This document shows positions 1 to 32,361 of a DNA stretch of 64,000 nucleotides, in pieces; the stretch's first letter is position 1, and every line of letters begins with the position of its first letter. The position numbers were made by a program, and so were the translations under genes. Below the pieces are notes generated by a model. It saw nothing but the letters and a program-made list of their open reading frames with translations. It was not told the origin of the DNA and searched no databases. This DNA comes from Diadema setosum. Its lineage: Eukaryota; Echinodermata; Echinoidea; Diadematoida; Diadematidae. The stretch is from contig CM067068.1 of assembly GCA_033980235.1 (NCBI GenBank), forward strand, positions 1,002,501-1,066,500, read 5' to 3'.

Positions 1-1405
1 CAATTATAATGATAAAGATTATCTTAATGATAATAATCGTAGTAGTGTAGAAGTATATAGTAGTAATGATAATAATAATAACAATAAGAAGAAGAAGAAG
101 AGAAATTATTATTATCTTCATTATCTTTATTATACGATAATGATCGACTATATCGCAACTCCAATTTTGATTTTTTTTTTTCTAAGTAACCATGCAAATA
201 ATTATGTTTGGCCTACAGTACTAGTATCAGAACTTGCATGGATTTTTAAGGATCCCATGTCGAATTTAAAAATGCAGAGAAGGGAATATTGTCAAATTTT
301 TCATCTCATATTTCCATTCTTTATACAGACTATAGTGAAAATAATCGTGTTGGTATAAGATCTTATATTTAAATTGCCGTTACACGCGTATTAATATATA
401 TATGTGGACCAGTGCAGTTTTCCCTAAAAAGTAGGTGTGACGTTTAAAAACTTTTCCTTGAAAAATGCAGCTTTTCGCCTTTTCGAATGAAAATGATACG
501 GTCATTTTTTGGATGTCCAGATTTCTCAAATTCAAAATGTTGTGAAGCAATTTTAGTCCATATATGGATTTTGGCATCGAGTCAGTAATATTTAGGCATC
601 ACTATTTGACTCCACGAGACGTGTATTGGCTGTTCACAAAACATGCAGTAAGAACAGTAGGAATAAATAATCAATTTATTATGTGAGATTACCCGCAAAC
701 GTCGATCCCGGGAAAAGCAGAAATACATTACATCATGTACTGGGAAATAGAAATGAACAACTCCCCTACATCAGCTAAAGATAAAAATACAAAAAATTAA
801 GTGGGGTGATTGATTGGTTAGTTTTTTAAAATCAGTTCCTTCCCACTATATTACCACAAATTTGCGCGTAGACATGCTTTTCCCTCATCGTCATATATTT
901 TTCTTTGAGTGTGTGTTTTCGGTGGTGTTAGTTTGTATGTGTATGTGTGCGTGTGTGTTGTGTGAAGGGCACGATTAACAGCCAAAGAAGGGGATACCAC
1001 TCATACACGTAGGATTCTTCGACGCGAACCTCGTAGTAGAACGTTTATAAACAATCATGGCTTTTTATGTAAACTTTGTGCATCATCTGTCTGCAAACTG
1101 TATGTTGACAGTACTAACGCCGTGACGGGAAGCGCCAGCTGCAAACATTCAGTTTTTCCGAAACGCCATCAGCGCTGGAATCGATAATTTTACGTCAGTC
1201 TACGTAAAATGCAAACTTTCGTTTGTTTACATAGCGTGCTTAATCTACAATTAGGGCAAATCTAGGAAATCGGTTTTTTTTTTCTCAATGTGCACATCTT
1301 TAGATAATATCTGTTCTGAGAGGGATCATGATAGTTAGATTTGAATCAAACTGCAGCAGCTTGTAACTTGAACAATATTGTCTCGCCTAAAATTATTGTT
1401 TATTC

Positions 1406-1407
<2 letters not shown>

Positions 1408-1454
<47 letters not shown>

Positions 1455-1520
1455 GTTATTGTTATTATCATTATTGTTATTATTATCATCATCGTCGTCG
1501 TCGACGTCGTTATCATCATC
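1408..1520. repeat. ATT/GTC trinucleotide microsatellite
   Basis: A TTA run grades into TTG, ATC and GTC repeats. The Ile/Leu/Ser-rich frames here are low-complexity artefacts. Confidence 0.95.
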
Positions 1521-2320
1521 CTCATCCGATGTATACGATTGGAGACTATGGATAGATTTTCTGGCAGGTAGCGTATTTAGATAGCCCTCAAAATAATGTC
1601 TGTGAAAGGCAATATTCTACTAAAGAGAACCGCTATATGTAATTATTTTGCAGAAGTACCATTTTTTCTTTATCATAATCTTTGAAACTAGCAAACCAGC
1701 GACTTGTGTGTCGTGAATATTGTTTCGATTCCTGCACGCTCCCATATCGGACTCTCTTGAAATCTTTAATTATTATTATTATTATTTACTGTGTAAAGCT
1801 ATACAATGAATGTCTATTAAGAACTTCATACCGTATAACGCTATGTGTCTGTAGATTTGCGCGATATTGAAGGTTTTAGTCATTTGATCGGGAGTGATTC
1901 ATTCTAATCCTGTTATCAAGATTATCGCCCAAACTAATTCACGTTATTACCTCTTTCACTAAAGGTATGTTGGACTAAAAAGTTATTTTATGAATATTTT
2001 GTGGCAGAATAGCATCATACATTACTTTACATTTGATACAATACAAACATCCTATAATAATCACATTATCATTGAAAGTGACAAAATGAATACAAACAGG
2101 AGAACAGTAGAGTCTTTAGTCTGTTGCTATGTCCAGACGGTTCTATCGCCTTTTGAACTTTAAACCTTTGGTTTGTAGGATTTGCAACACGACCCACTGG
2201 CTCATATCAGAAAGCTCTTGAGAGCTATTTACACTGGTTTGCAAACACCGCAGCGTCTGTAAATCTTCACGCTGAATAAGTGAAAATATACGGGTATAAA
2301 ATTATGTGAATATATATATT

Positions 2321-2331
2321 TGTGTGTGTGT

Positions 2332-2373
<42 letters not shown>

Positions 2374-2377
2374 GTGT
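2321..2377. repeat. GT microsatellite
   Basis: A TG dinucleotide run with a few interruptions. Confidence 0.95.
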
Positions 2378-3030
2378 TTATACGCTATACGATGAATATA
2401 TTACTGTATTCATTATTGTGTATGCATAATATTATTTATTGAAAATAATCACCATGTTTATTGGAAATAAACATGCAAAGTAATGATGATGAAAGCGATC
2501 CCCCACCCCCTCAATCCTCTCTCTCTCTCTCTTTGCCCTTTCTTTGAGGTTATAGGATATTGTCCGCTCTAGTGCTTCGATGCATTTTATCCGCCCGTAA
2601 AGCGGTCACATCAGTTTCTCCTGCCAATCAATACACACCCCTCTCATCCATGTGAATGAACGAATATAGTCGAGGGCCAGCGATGCTGATCAAACATGCA
2701 AACAGTTTCTGTCGCCAACGCATCGCGTCCGTAACGCGAAATATCAATACGGGATAACGCGTGATTAGAGTACGGGGGTGGTTAGATGACGTGGTCACGT
2801 GACTCCGTAACACAGTGTAATTTAATATGTTTGAGTTTGTTCGTTTTTGCATTGTATTTGTTTTTGTTTTTGTTTTTCTGTTTTGTGTTTTCTGGTTTCC
2901 TCTCTTTCCATCAGGGTCTGTTCGATATGTGTGAGTGCGCGTTTATGTGGGTGTGTGTATAATGTAGGATTTTGTATCCATTTTGTCAGAGTATCATTAT
3001 TTTGGTATATTGGTATTATGTATAATGAGA

Positions 3031-3034
<4 letters not shown>

Positions 3035-3072
<38 letters not shown>
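3035..3072. repeat. GT microsatellite
   Basis: A pure TG run followed by GT-rich sequence to about 3160. Confidence 0.95.
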
Positions 3073-3074
<2 letters not shown>

Positions 3075-4363
3075 CGTGTTTATGTTTGTGTGTGGGTGGA
3101 TTATGGTTGTGTTTGGGGAAGAGATGGGTGGGGTGTACGTGTGAGTGGGTGTGTATGCGTGTTCTGGCCTATAGGGAACAAGGATTAGATGTGATTGATA
3201 TATAAGGGCGTGTAATAGGTAGGTTAAGGAGGGAGGGCTGATTTCTATTATTCTTTGGTCACTATATACGTACAACTTTGGAAAGGAACCTGCTTTATTA
3301 TCCGTGAAATTATACTGCATATTTGAATAGGGGCTTAAAGAATAATAATAATAATAATTGTTTTTGGATATAAACTCCAAATTTTATTGTCCAAGAATGG
3401 AAATTCTTTTTTTTTGCCCAATTGATCGTGGGCCCGGCAGCCACTGAGCAGCGTCAGATCGACGTTGCTCTAAAAAGAATTGTTTTAGAATTATAACGGT
3501 GCGGAGACATCGTTTATTTTATATGCAAGATTTCATTAACGGTTGTTAAGTATACTCCTTGACAGGACTGGAGATTAATGTTTGTATATATTTTATTTTG
3601 TACATCATGAATATTGTTAGGGGTTAGGCAGTTATCCATCCTAAGGTCACCGGTCAAACCAAACCCATCCATTGATGAACACTTGGCGGATTGTAAAGTT
3701 GATCAAATTTGATACCAGCCCATGTAATTATTCAGAACCCTCTTCCAACTTATGTGAAAATAATTGACAGATTAATAACAATATGTGTAGGCTACATTTC
3801 ATCCTCTGAACATTTTAAGTGGAGCGTATCGTTGTAAATGAAATTGAAACAAACAAATTTGTATATATTTGAGTAAGAAAGAAATTAAGGAGAGAGAAAG
3901 ATAATGAATAGAGAGTATAGTGTTATAGGCGGGAGCACGATGACCTGATGCATCCAGCCGTGGTTTGGTTGAATAAATTTGATACGCGGTCTGGTGAAGA
4001 CGGAGGTTTTGCGTAGGCGATTCACATGATAGAAGAATTTCCGATCGCCTTTGAAAATGAATATAAATTCTAGACATAATCTAAAGCCGTAGATTATTAA
4101 TTTAAATGAAAATAGGAGGGGGAGGGCCCCGCGTGAGTTGGCGATCCTGTGACCAGCGTCTCCCGTCTTAGTGACTTTGCAATCAGCTGAGTCTGCACAT
4201 GATCATGGCTTCGTTTGAGTGGGAAGAGGACACAAAAAATAAAACTTAGGGTTTCGAATCCGAGCCGATGACCATCATTATGTGTAACTTGATGTTCGTA
4301 CCGTACGTGTGAACAAGTGCTTTTTATGAAAGCAAGAGAATATTAATCAGAGGGGTGAAGGTT

Positions 4364-4623
4364 GAGGTGTGAATTTTCTTCAATTTGTCTCCCTCTACAA
4401 ATGGAATTTTTATTGTAATTTTATTGTAAGATCGCAACTGCTGATTTGTATAATTTGATAAACATTTCGGGGAAAAAGGAACTACGGGACTCGAAGCAGT
4501 AGATGACAGGTTCGAGTCCCGTGGTTCCTTTTTTCCGACATGTTTGTTAACTTACAGATCAGCAGTTGTGATCTTACAAATTTCATGTGTAGAGGGAGAC
4601 AAATTCAAGAAAATTCACATCTC
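4364..4623. repeat. Fold-back element with tRNA-like B box at its centre
   Basis: The arms (4364-4487 and 4505-4623) are imperfect reverse complements, with GAGGTGTGAATTTTCTT at left and AAGAAAATTCACATCTC at right. The inner arms read AACTACGGGACTCGAA and TTCGAGTCCCGTGGTT; GGTTCGAGTCC is a good Pol III B box. It is probably a non-autonomous element. Confidence 0.7.
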
Positions 4624-5252
4624 AAGTGCCTTATATGGCATAAAGTGCAGCATCATTTTCTCTACTGTACAAACAGTTATATGGCAAGGTGTATAGCGAT
4701 AAAACGAAGTATAGAGTGCAATCATTACAGTTATGGTAGTCTGCTCGTAACCTGTCGCAGGTAAAATAGCGTATCCTTTCTTTCTGAGATTATGTATATC
4801 CGCACTCAGTTTTTTTGCCATCGAAATCCAACATTTTATAGACCGTTACGGTATAGCACATTCAAGCTAGCCATTATGACGGATAACTTGTTCATTTAAT
4901 CCGTTATCGAGAAAGTTGAAAAAAAAAAAGGCACGGAAGGGAAGATGGAGAATGGAGACGGGATTTATAAGATTAATGATTGTAAAATAACTGTTTCCAT
5001 CCCTCAAAATACAAAATCCCGCCAAGATGTCTTCCACAGAGAGCAGACGTAAGAAAAGTAAACACTGAGGAGGGGAGGGGGGGGGGGGTGGAGTGGGATT
5101 GTCGGAGATGCGTCACACGGAGACGATAGATGCGGCCACCGCATCATCACGGGTTTTATCCATCTCTCGCGTTCCCGCCGAACGCAAACATCACTTTATT
5201 TCCGAATTGACCGAGCGACGTATTATCATCCTGTCGTTGTGCCCTGCTTGAA

Positions 5253-5260
5253 TGACGTCA
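5253..5260. promoter_or_regulatory. Palindromic CRE-like site upstream of the SLC6 start
   Basis: TGACGTCA, a perfect cAMP-response-element palindrome, sits about 80 bp before the candidate start codon at 5342. A promoter role is inferred from position and motif only. Confidence 0.35.
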
Positions 5261-5341
5261 ATCGCTGACCCAATTCAGTTCTTTTTTCTTTTCTTTTTTT
5301 TTTTGGGGGGGGGGGGTAGTGGGGAACTAGCTATCAATAAC

Positions 5342-23694
<18,353 letters not shown>

Positions 23695-24363
23695 TGACGG
23701 ATCCTTGTACCCGATCTCATTCGATGATCTGCTTTAGGGTACGAGTCTTCGGATGTTACGGGCCGCTCTAGCGATATCTCATGATTTGTGCCAGAAAAAG
23801 AAACAGAAAATATGAAAAAGACAAAAAACAAAAAACAAAAAACGAGAAAAACCTAGGAAAAATGAAATCTTGAAAAAAAAAGAAACAAAAAGGAAACAAA
23901 GCAGGAACCCCTCCCCCCCCCCAAAAAAAAAATAAATAAATAAATAAACAAACAAACAAACAACAGGTCAATGATCACTTTCTCCTATACAACCGCAAAG
24001 GGATGAAAACAGTGAGCGTATACGCGGGTTTTAATGCCTTGCCCCGTATGGTGATCAAGCAAGGAGAAATGTTGAGAGTTAGAACAATTCAATACATTAA
24101 GAAAAAAGCAAAACTTGCTACAGCTGTATCACTGTCAAAGAATTATGTATGTGGGAGATAAGGCATTACTTTTCCAGTGCTTTATTTTCTCTTGATTATT
24201 TCATTTGCTAGTGATTATTGTCTTTTTTTACTTTTTTTTAACAAAATTTTGCCTAACCTATTGTGAAAGCAGTTTTATTACTGAAAATGGTTGGATGTAA
24301 CTTTCCTTTATTCTGGAAAAGGCAGATATAGTAGGATGAGTGATATACTGTTGTTATCATTTT

Positions 24364-24395
24364 TATTATTATTATTATTTTTTTTTTTTTTTTTG

Positions 24396-24426
<31 letters not shown>

Positions 24427-24427
24427 T
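24364..24427. repeat. ATT / poly-T / ATC compound microsatellite
   Basis: ATT units, a T run, then CAT units. Confidence 0.9.
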
Positions 24428-24627
24428 AATAATACTTACTATGCTTACTGCCTTTTTATTTCATTTTTTTCTCCAGGCAGTATCTTGATAAGATTAAGAA
24501 GACCCAGATTCATGCGATGAACTATGAAAAATGGAATGAAAAAATAAGTACATACTACTTATGTGTAGTTCTTGGCATTGTGATCATCATAACTACCACG
24601 CGAAGGAAAGAGCCGGCTTCTGGGCAC

Positions 24628-24767
24628 CGTTTCATGAAAGCTGTCAGTTTCTGATAATTGTAGCTTTTTGTTGTTGTTTGGCTGAGAAGCTCAGGTTTCT
24701 GACTATTACCATGCTGATTTCCAGAGACTGACATCTTGTCAGGGCTGATAACTTTCATGGAACTGAA
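24628..24767. mobile_element. MITE-like element with CATGAAAG inverted ends
   Basis: GTTTCATGAAAGCTGTCAG at the left matches the reverse complement of CTGATAACTTTCATGGAAC at the right, with three or four mismatches. It lies in the SLC6 3' flank. Confidence 0.55.
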
Positions 24768-26138
24768 CCAGGGAGGTGAAAGAGAGATACCTCCCTGATG
24801 AGACGGTGCCCCGAAGTCTGTACTCCGTGTCGAACATAATACGGGTAATCCCTGCAGCTCCCTCTACGTTCATGTAACATACATACAATGCATGTTCATT
24901 CGGAAATCTGAAAGCAGTCGGGAAAACGCTCTTAATACCAACTCAAGGGTGTTTGTGCATTACGTTAGCGAAATTAGAGGGCATGTTTTTGTTTGTTGAT
25001 GTTGTTGTTGTTTGTTGGAAAGCCATGTTGCTTTCTATTCTATTTGCTTTGCTGAATTGTATTGCGACTTGTAAAGAATCTACACTGTATGTTAGACTCA
25101 AAGTCCGGTGTAGGGGCTTATACATCTTGCTAAGCTCAGTAGCTGCACACACTTATATTTGGCTGAATCTAAATGATCGCAGGAAAGGAAAAAAAAAAAA
25201 AACAAAACATAATTATACCAGTAAGAAAAACAACAGGGTTTGCCATGAAATGCTGAAGAGTAATATAATTTGGTTGCTGTATAATAACTGTTTCTTGACA
25301 TTGTGGCTGGCAAAAGCTAATGCGTTTGGAGCCTTCACGTTTTGAAACAAAAGAACATTCTGTATGGCTGTATTTAAGCTGTGAGTATTGTATTTTTGTG
25401 CCGAACATTTGCTGAAAATGTAGAGGAGTCAATCTATCTTGAGTGACCCAGTTTATTTCTTTACACTAAGTAACTCATGTGGTGAATGATACAAGCAATA
25501 CAGCACTGTTTGCTGAGAAAACAGTAATGACTGTGTTACGGTAAGGTCGTGTGTCAAAACACAAACAAGTGATATGTATTATTTCAAAGTAATTTTATTT
25601 AGTTCCTGTTAATTCAATAATATCATTATGATATCATGTGTGTACCAGCATGGAATGTTATCTTTGCCAACGATGAAGTAGTAACACAACTCGTGGCTAT
25701 CTCTTTCTTTTTTTTTTCCGTTCCATTTCTTCCTACCGTCGATTGTCTGAACATTGAAAAAATATAAACAAAGATAGGTGGACGAGTAAGGAAAACCAAA
25801 CAAACAAACTTGAGAACACAAATTTTCTTTCCTCTTTCTTTACTTCTGTGATGAATATATGTCAAGAAGGCTGAATGTTCGGCCGCTCTTACTGTATGCT
25901 TCTTATTTTTATCTGGGGATGATGATGAAAAAAATACTTTTTTTTCCCCCATCGATTCACGCCAGATTGCTGATCGAAGGTGCCAGATGTATTGTAATCG
26001 TGCTCCAGTTGTGTATATGTATTGTATATGAATGAAATATGATAATATATTATGTTTTATTCATACGGGGAGAAGGTCTGTCACCACGGACCCTTTATGT
26101 AATGCTTTTTGAATGTTTCATTTGGTGATATTTTATTT

Positions 26139-27200
26139 CTTTTTATGCCTCCGCAACGAAGTGGCCGGAGGCATTATGTTTTCGGGTCGTCCGTCCGTCC
26201 GTCCGTCCGTCCGTACGTCCGTCCGTCCGTACGTCCGTCCGTACGTCCGTCCGTACGTCCGTACGTCCGTCCGTCCCGTTTTGTTTTTGTCGATATCTCA
26301 AGAACCGTGTGGGGGTTTTACATCAAACTTGGTATGAGGGTATATCCTTGGGGGATAATACTTTGTGTGGATTTTAGGGTCACAGGGTCAAAGGTCAAAG
26401 GTCACAGGTTATTTTGTGAAAAAAAAAATTGAAATTCCACATATTTCTCCATATCTCGCAGATGGTTCAAGGTATCTTCATAGAACTTAGTATATATGCT
26501 TGTACCGATGGGCAGTGATTATCTAGGGAAGTTGGGGGTCATGGGTCAAAGGTCAGGGGGGTCAAAGGTCAAGGTCAACTCCTCAAAATATCACTACTTT
26601 CCTTAAAATGCAATATGCCTGAAGGTTTTTTTTTTTTTTTTTAACTGGATGTATGGCATGTATTACCCAATATACATTTTTTGGGAAGTTTCTTGCCAAA
26701 AGGTCAAAGGTCAAAGGTCAAGTGAAAGTGCTAAATTGCACTTTTTCCTCCATATCTCGAAAGTAACTCAAGGTATCATCATGAAACTTACATATTTATG
26801 CATGTTCTACCTAACAGTGATTCTCTGTGGAACTGTGAGGTCAACGGTCAAAGGCCAGGTTTAGATAATGCTATTTTCCCATTTGATACTGAAATTATAC
26901 TTTTTCTCAATACCTTGAAAATTACTCAAAGCATAAACTTATAAAAGGGTCAAAAGTCAAGTAGAAATCATTAGTTCCCCAAATACCTGCACTCTGACAT
27001 TTGAATAATTCATCCAATTGAACCTAGTTCTAGGAAAGTGAACATTCAGCACATTTGTGGCAAACCTGTCATTTTAATATTTTGCCAATTGTGTGAAACT
27101 GTCATCACACATTGTCAAGACATTGTACTATAGACCTATTAGGAGAACCATGCATGATGGCGGAGGCATATCAGTCGCCGTAGCGATATATCTAGTTTCC
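26139..27200. mobile_element. About 1-kb repeat with ATGCCTCCGC inverted ends and AGGTCA arrays
   Basis: ATGCCTCCGC near the left end (26145-26154) pairs with GCGGAGGCAT at the right (27160-27169). Inside are a CCGT microsatellite (26189-26277) and repeated segments of the type 'calculated ... CAAGGTATC(A/T)TCAT'. Several GGTCAAAGGTCAAAGGTCA-like tracts occur near 26384-26407, 26538-26576 and 26700-26720. It has no coding capacity. I recall similar dispersed repeats in marine deuterostomes; that is memory, not a search. Confidence 0.65.
26189..26277. repeat. CCGT tetranucleotide array
   Basis: CCGT repeats with interspersed ACGT units, inside the 26.1-kb mobile repeat. Confidence 0.95.
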
Positions 27201-30200
27201 TTTTTTATTAACAAAATGCTGCATTGAAGTGGAATTTGGATATACACACGTAAGCCACTTAAACCTAATCATTCAGGTTTGGGCTTATTTGTGCATTAAG
27301 CAGGAAAATCACCAATAGCTTCTAGTGCTGACTACAAAAGAGAATAATGAATTATAAGAGAATGGCTGTATTTGGCAGGGATGAAATGTTCACGCAGTTA
27401 CATTGATTATTTGATTATGTTCTGCCACACTAGTCGACAAATATTACTGTGCGCAGTTGACAGTATTATCAATATCTTTGACCACCCTCCTGTAAGGAAT
27501 GATACATATTGTGTATGACATTGTGTCATAAGACTTATGTTAATGGAAATGTTGTATCACAAAATTATGTATCTCTTTGTTGTTATTTTTTCATATGTCG
27601 ACAGCGTTTTATTTTTTTTTTCTGTAAGCTATGTACATAGACAGAATGTATTTCGAGATGTACATATTCGTTGTACTTTGAATAGGACAATACTGAAATC
27701 GCTCTGTAATTTTTTAGTGATTAACACTAAGAGATATTGAGGTGTGATGTGATGTATAAAAAAGAAAGAAAATACAGGGTATTGCAAAATGTTAGCAATG
27801 AAATCAATTTGAATTGAGTTTCTAGTTTTTATAAGACTAATATGCTGTTAGCAAGCAATTCGTGTGATTGATCAAGAGTAAACTCTAATTGCCAGTGGTA
27901 CCATACATGTTGAAGATGTTAAAAAAAAAAGAAAACAATTTATTTCAACGAATGTCATGTGGTATGACGGGACGGAGTACGTCAAAATTTTTCGAACCAA
28001 CATTCGTAATAAAAGCGTCAGTTTTTGGTTTGTTTGTTTTGTTTTATTTTGTTTTTCTGTTTAAGACTTTGTCAAAGCTCATAACTAAACAAAGTAGACA
28101 TAATTATATATGCATATATGCGTCCATATACATTGCTATGTTTTTAAAATCGTAAGTAAACAATGCTTTGTGAGCTTAGGCGTGAAAATATTGATAACGT
28201 GATGTTTTGCGGACGGAAAGTGAAATAGACGATGTGTACTCAGGCATGAAAGTCTTGTCAGAAGACTGTCAACTTTTGTTTCGCCCAAAATCTGCTAGCG
28301 ATGACTTCCGGATAAATTTTATGGATAAATTACCACTGTAACATGCCTGACATGTGGTCTTTAGATCTCGTCAATGTATATTAATACCCGCTGAGAAATA
28401 TTCACAATATTTCTTTTAATTTTGGTAACCTATGATGAAACATTTTGATAAGGGAATGTTTGAGAAAGTGAAGATCATTTCTTGATATGCCGGATGGATT
28501 TTGTGCTCGAGATCGAATGTTCGGTAGAATTTATCCCCAATTCGGTTTTCTAGTTGCTTTCTTTCGAATTGTAGTAATGATTTTACAATGTTTCTTTCGA
28601 ACTGGCTTACCAAGCCTTGTGTTCATTCGGGTGTATATCTTTTTTAATTGAATGATTATTTCGTTTTAACATTTCTCTCCACTATATTATGTGCACACGT
28701 ATTATTGATAAAACGTAATGAATAGTGACGTTGAAATTGAAAAGAAAAAAAAAAATATCTTTCGGCGATCCCACATGACAAGATAACACTATATAATTCT
28801 TATTGTCGGGCTTTGGAGCATCCGATGCCACTCAACTAGCGTCCATTCAACACTTCGTTTCCCAGGTTTTAGACTTAAAAATTGATTAAGCAATACATAA
28901 ATCGATGTATACGTGATAGCTTCCAGTTTTTGTCATCACTATCAGAGTGGCTTTAGGGTTACTACATTATTTTTGCGCCATTTCTGATCTTCACATTCCA
29001 GTAGTAGGGCATTATATGCATACCATTTTGGTAGAGAATTGCTTACAAGGTGGTTAGATTGGCTGAACTCTCGTGCTCTGTCGAATGAGACTTTGTATAG
29101 AAAACTTCTCAAAATCAACTCATAGCTTGTGTGCTATGTATATTTTCAGGTCGTATGATATGGGCCCACCCGAGGTATTAACATGGGACTTATTTTCTTA
29201 CTCTATTATTGTGGCTGAAACGTTGTACATTGTGTAAATAGTATTAGATGAATTAGGCTGGGATATAAGGTTAGTTCAGCTTTTTCATGTATATAATGTT
29301 TAGTGAACTACTTATGCTTGTAAATTCTACCCCTCCCCCATGCACACACACAAGCGTACTTATTTTCCTCAAAATTTGCCACCTCTTCCCACGCTTAAAT
29401 AGCATTATAGAGATTGATGATAGATCCTGTATGTAATCGACTCTGTGAGACGTTTATAGTTATGTCAGGGTAACGAACCTTACTATTTCGGCAGACAGAC
29501 AGACCGTGGTGTTTTGAAAATGTAGAATGATATTTTGTCCAACACAAATTTTCCTTGTTTTTAGATTCAATGTAAATGGCAAACAAAAACACTTTTTTCT
29601 TGTGCTCAGAAATTTGTCTTCCATCTTGCTGTTCAAACCAAATATTAACAATGCGTTTTCAAGTCCGTGACTCCAAGCCAAATATATTATACCCTGTACG
29701 CTACGGCTGCAGGCCCAATTACGCATGTATTATACGTGCAAAGCCAGTTCAATTCTGTGGAAGTTATTACGACTCTCTTTTGTCGTGTTTGTACATAGTG
29801 TAAATAAGGTGTAAAGGTGTCTCTCTTTTGAAATTGTGTCACAATATGTTTTTGTTTAAGAATGGTATAATAAAAAATCGGTGACAAAATATGGAATTGT
29901 TGTGTCTGTTTCTTATTACTCTTATTTATTTGTTTGCTTGTTTATTACTTTTTTGTTTTAGTAGTCAATTTAATATTGCACATTGTGTGCTTAACCATGA
30001 TAGAATATACATGAAACGCTCTTCGTATCAGGCAGATAGATTTAGGGTATTCCGATATACAGCATCTAATGTACCTAGAAACGACATTTCGTCAAGCAGC
30101 TATGCAATCTATTTCGTGTTTCCAATGAAATGAAATCCAACAAACTAAATGAGAATTGATAATATATGAAAGTTAGGGGTTCGGATTAGCAATATCAATC

Positions 30201-31496
30201 GTAACCGTCTAGTTGTGCACACTCACTCAATGAGACGATTCGAAATCACACAAGACAGAACAACCAACTTTCGTCCTTACATCATTTTTATCGTTGTGTT
30301 GGTGTATAGGCCTACATATACCATGTGGAAAAATCTTATTTCATTTATTTCCACTTCAGAACGTTACCGAGTTTACAAAGTTTGGATAAAAAAATACATG
30401 ATATCAAGTATAATAATGGTAGAATCATGAGAAAGACAAGAATAGGCTTATCAAATGTGATCCCTAAACAGAATGTCCCTTCGCATAATTATATACATGA
30501 ACAATTTACATGACATTTCATACAGTTTTTTTTTTATTTTAAAGGCATAATTTACCATTTGCATATGAAACAAAAACCTAATATTAATGCTTCAAAATAG
30601 TTCTAAAATGTGAGTTAGGGTTAGAAACAACCGCTGTAAAAATTTGAATCCGTATAATCAATGTTAAGTGTTGTTAAATACACAAAATGTGAACAATAGT
30701 TATAATAAAATGTTTCCGGATTAAACCGTCTACAGTTACGGTTTATTGAGAAAAACACTAATATCTCCTCAAATAGGCTTTATTGCAAAAAAAAAAAAAT
30801 TATATGGTAGGATGTTTTGTGATACAACAGACCCACACATGTGCATCAAAATAAAAATGTGGTATCTTGAAAATTTTTGAAATCAGGTAAACTGGACCTT
30901 TAACAGAAAAATGCTACGACTGACGGTGATGTTACTCTTAATTTCAATGTTTTACCACTTTTTGATGACTCCATCCACCTTTATACCTCGTAATAGCTTC
31001 GATTATTTACCCATTCTGTTTTATGCCAGAGCCAGGGTTTTTTCCCCCGACTATGTCCGTTTTTCTTCGTTTACCATCGGTTTTTATACACTGCAGTCAT
31101 CCAGCTGTATGTGTATCCCAATCTCAATATCGGTGTTTCGTGAAAACATGGTTTTGTTATTACATGCGATTTTGATGAAATATCTATCCTTTGATTTTGT
31201 GTGTGTGTGCGTGCGTGTGTGTGTTTTTAACTTTTAAACATGACGTGCAATTATGAGCTGTACTATTGTCAGTCAATCAATTTTATCAATATCACAAACA
31301 ATATGATTGCATAACATGCAGGCATACATACAATATAAAACATAGAAAAGAAGAGAGTACGTAGCATTGGTATCATACACGGTCAGATTATAACCGACAG
31401 CAAAGCATCCTCTCGATCACCATACACTATTATAGGGCTCACACCTATAGATATAATGGAATATCCCTAACCGCAAAATCGTACTAAAGATACTAA

Positions 31497-31563
31497 AATG
31501 ATGATGATGATGATGATGATGATAATAATGATAATAATGATAATGATGATGATCATAATAATG

Positions 31564-31612
<49 letters not shown>

Positions 31613-31680
31613 TAATAATAATAATAGTAATAATAGTGGCTACTTGTATAGCACACAGGTCCACCTGTCAGTGCTCATGG
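31497..31680. repeat. ATG/AAT microsatellite joined to a dispersed-repeat end
   Basis: ATG then AAT repeats to 31626, followed by GTGGCTACTTGTATAGCACA and TGCTCATGGCGCTT. I recall the latter as a recurring retroelement end next to such microsatellites. Confidence 0.7.
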
Positions 31681-32361
31681 CGCTTCAAAAAAAAAAATAG
31701 ATATATACATATTGTATATACAATCATGTTCAAACATGACAACAGAGAAGAAAATGGCAAACGACAAACAAACACATACCAAATAAAGAATACATTATTG
31801 TTCCGAACATTATAGACACTGATAGACAGTAATAGTCCTCAGTGTGAGAGGAACAGATACGGTTCTGAATTTGGATTTGAATGTTTCTGTAGGTGGGCAA
31901 CGGGGGGGGGGGGTGGAAGAATGATGTACTAATAACATAGTCTTGAAAATAATAAATAAAATAAATGAAGAAAAAAAAAATCAGAAAAGGCAGTTTGGCA
32001 GAAGGTGAATAGCTGCAGATATTGAGTATGAATTCCTCTACAAACTGCATTTTGCTTGAAAGATGAAAGCTTTTCTCATGGAATTTGAAGGGACTATAAT
32101 CCATTATTTTGATTGGGTGCATGTACAGAAAATAATTTGATTTTTTGAGTAAAAAGTACTCGTATTTGCTTTGCGAACCCTCAGTGGACAGAGTTTGAGC
32201 TGTACAACCCCCTTGAAAATGTGATGGATGAAAGGGCATACCTCACTTTTTCAGGTTACAAAAGATGAAACATCTCATTTCTCCCAGCTATTTTACAGAA
32301 TTTTTTGAATTTTGAATTTTAACACACGTCTCTATGGGAAGTATTTACCCGTGTGAGCCCT

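Larger units (their letters stand above)
1..4363. other. Upstream non-coding region
   Basis: AT-rich with microsatellites. No splice-supported frame or RNA gene was seen; the listed small frames are low-complexity or have no family likeness. Confidence 0.6.

Noticed and set aside
5027..5048. ATG TCT TCC ACA GAG AGC AGA C|GTAAGA as SLC6 first exon
   Set aside because: Good start and donor, but it ends in phase 1; joined to the acceptor at 5584 it shifts frame and stops within a few codons.
26109..26432. SVRPSVRP repeat protein frames
   Set aside because: Translation of the CCGT array.
31417..31815. Tyr/Ile/Met-rich frames
   Set aside because: Microsatellite translations only.
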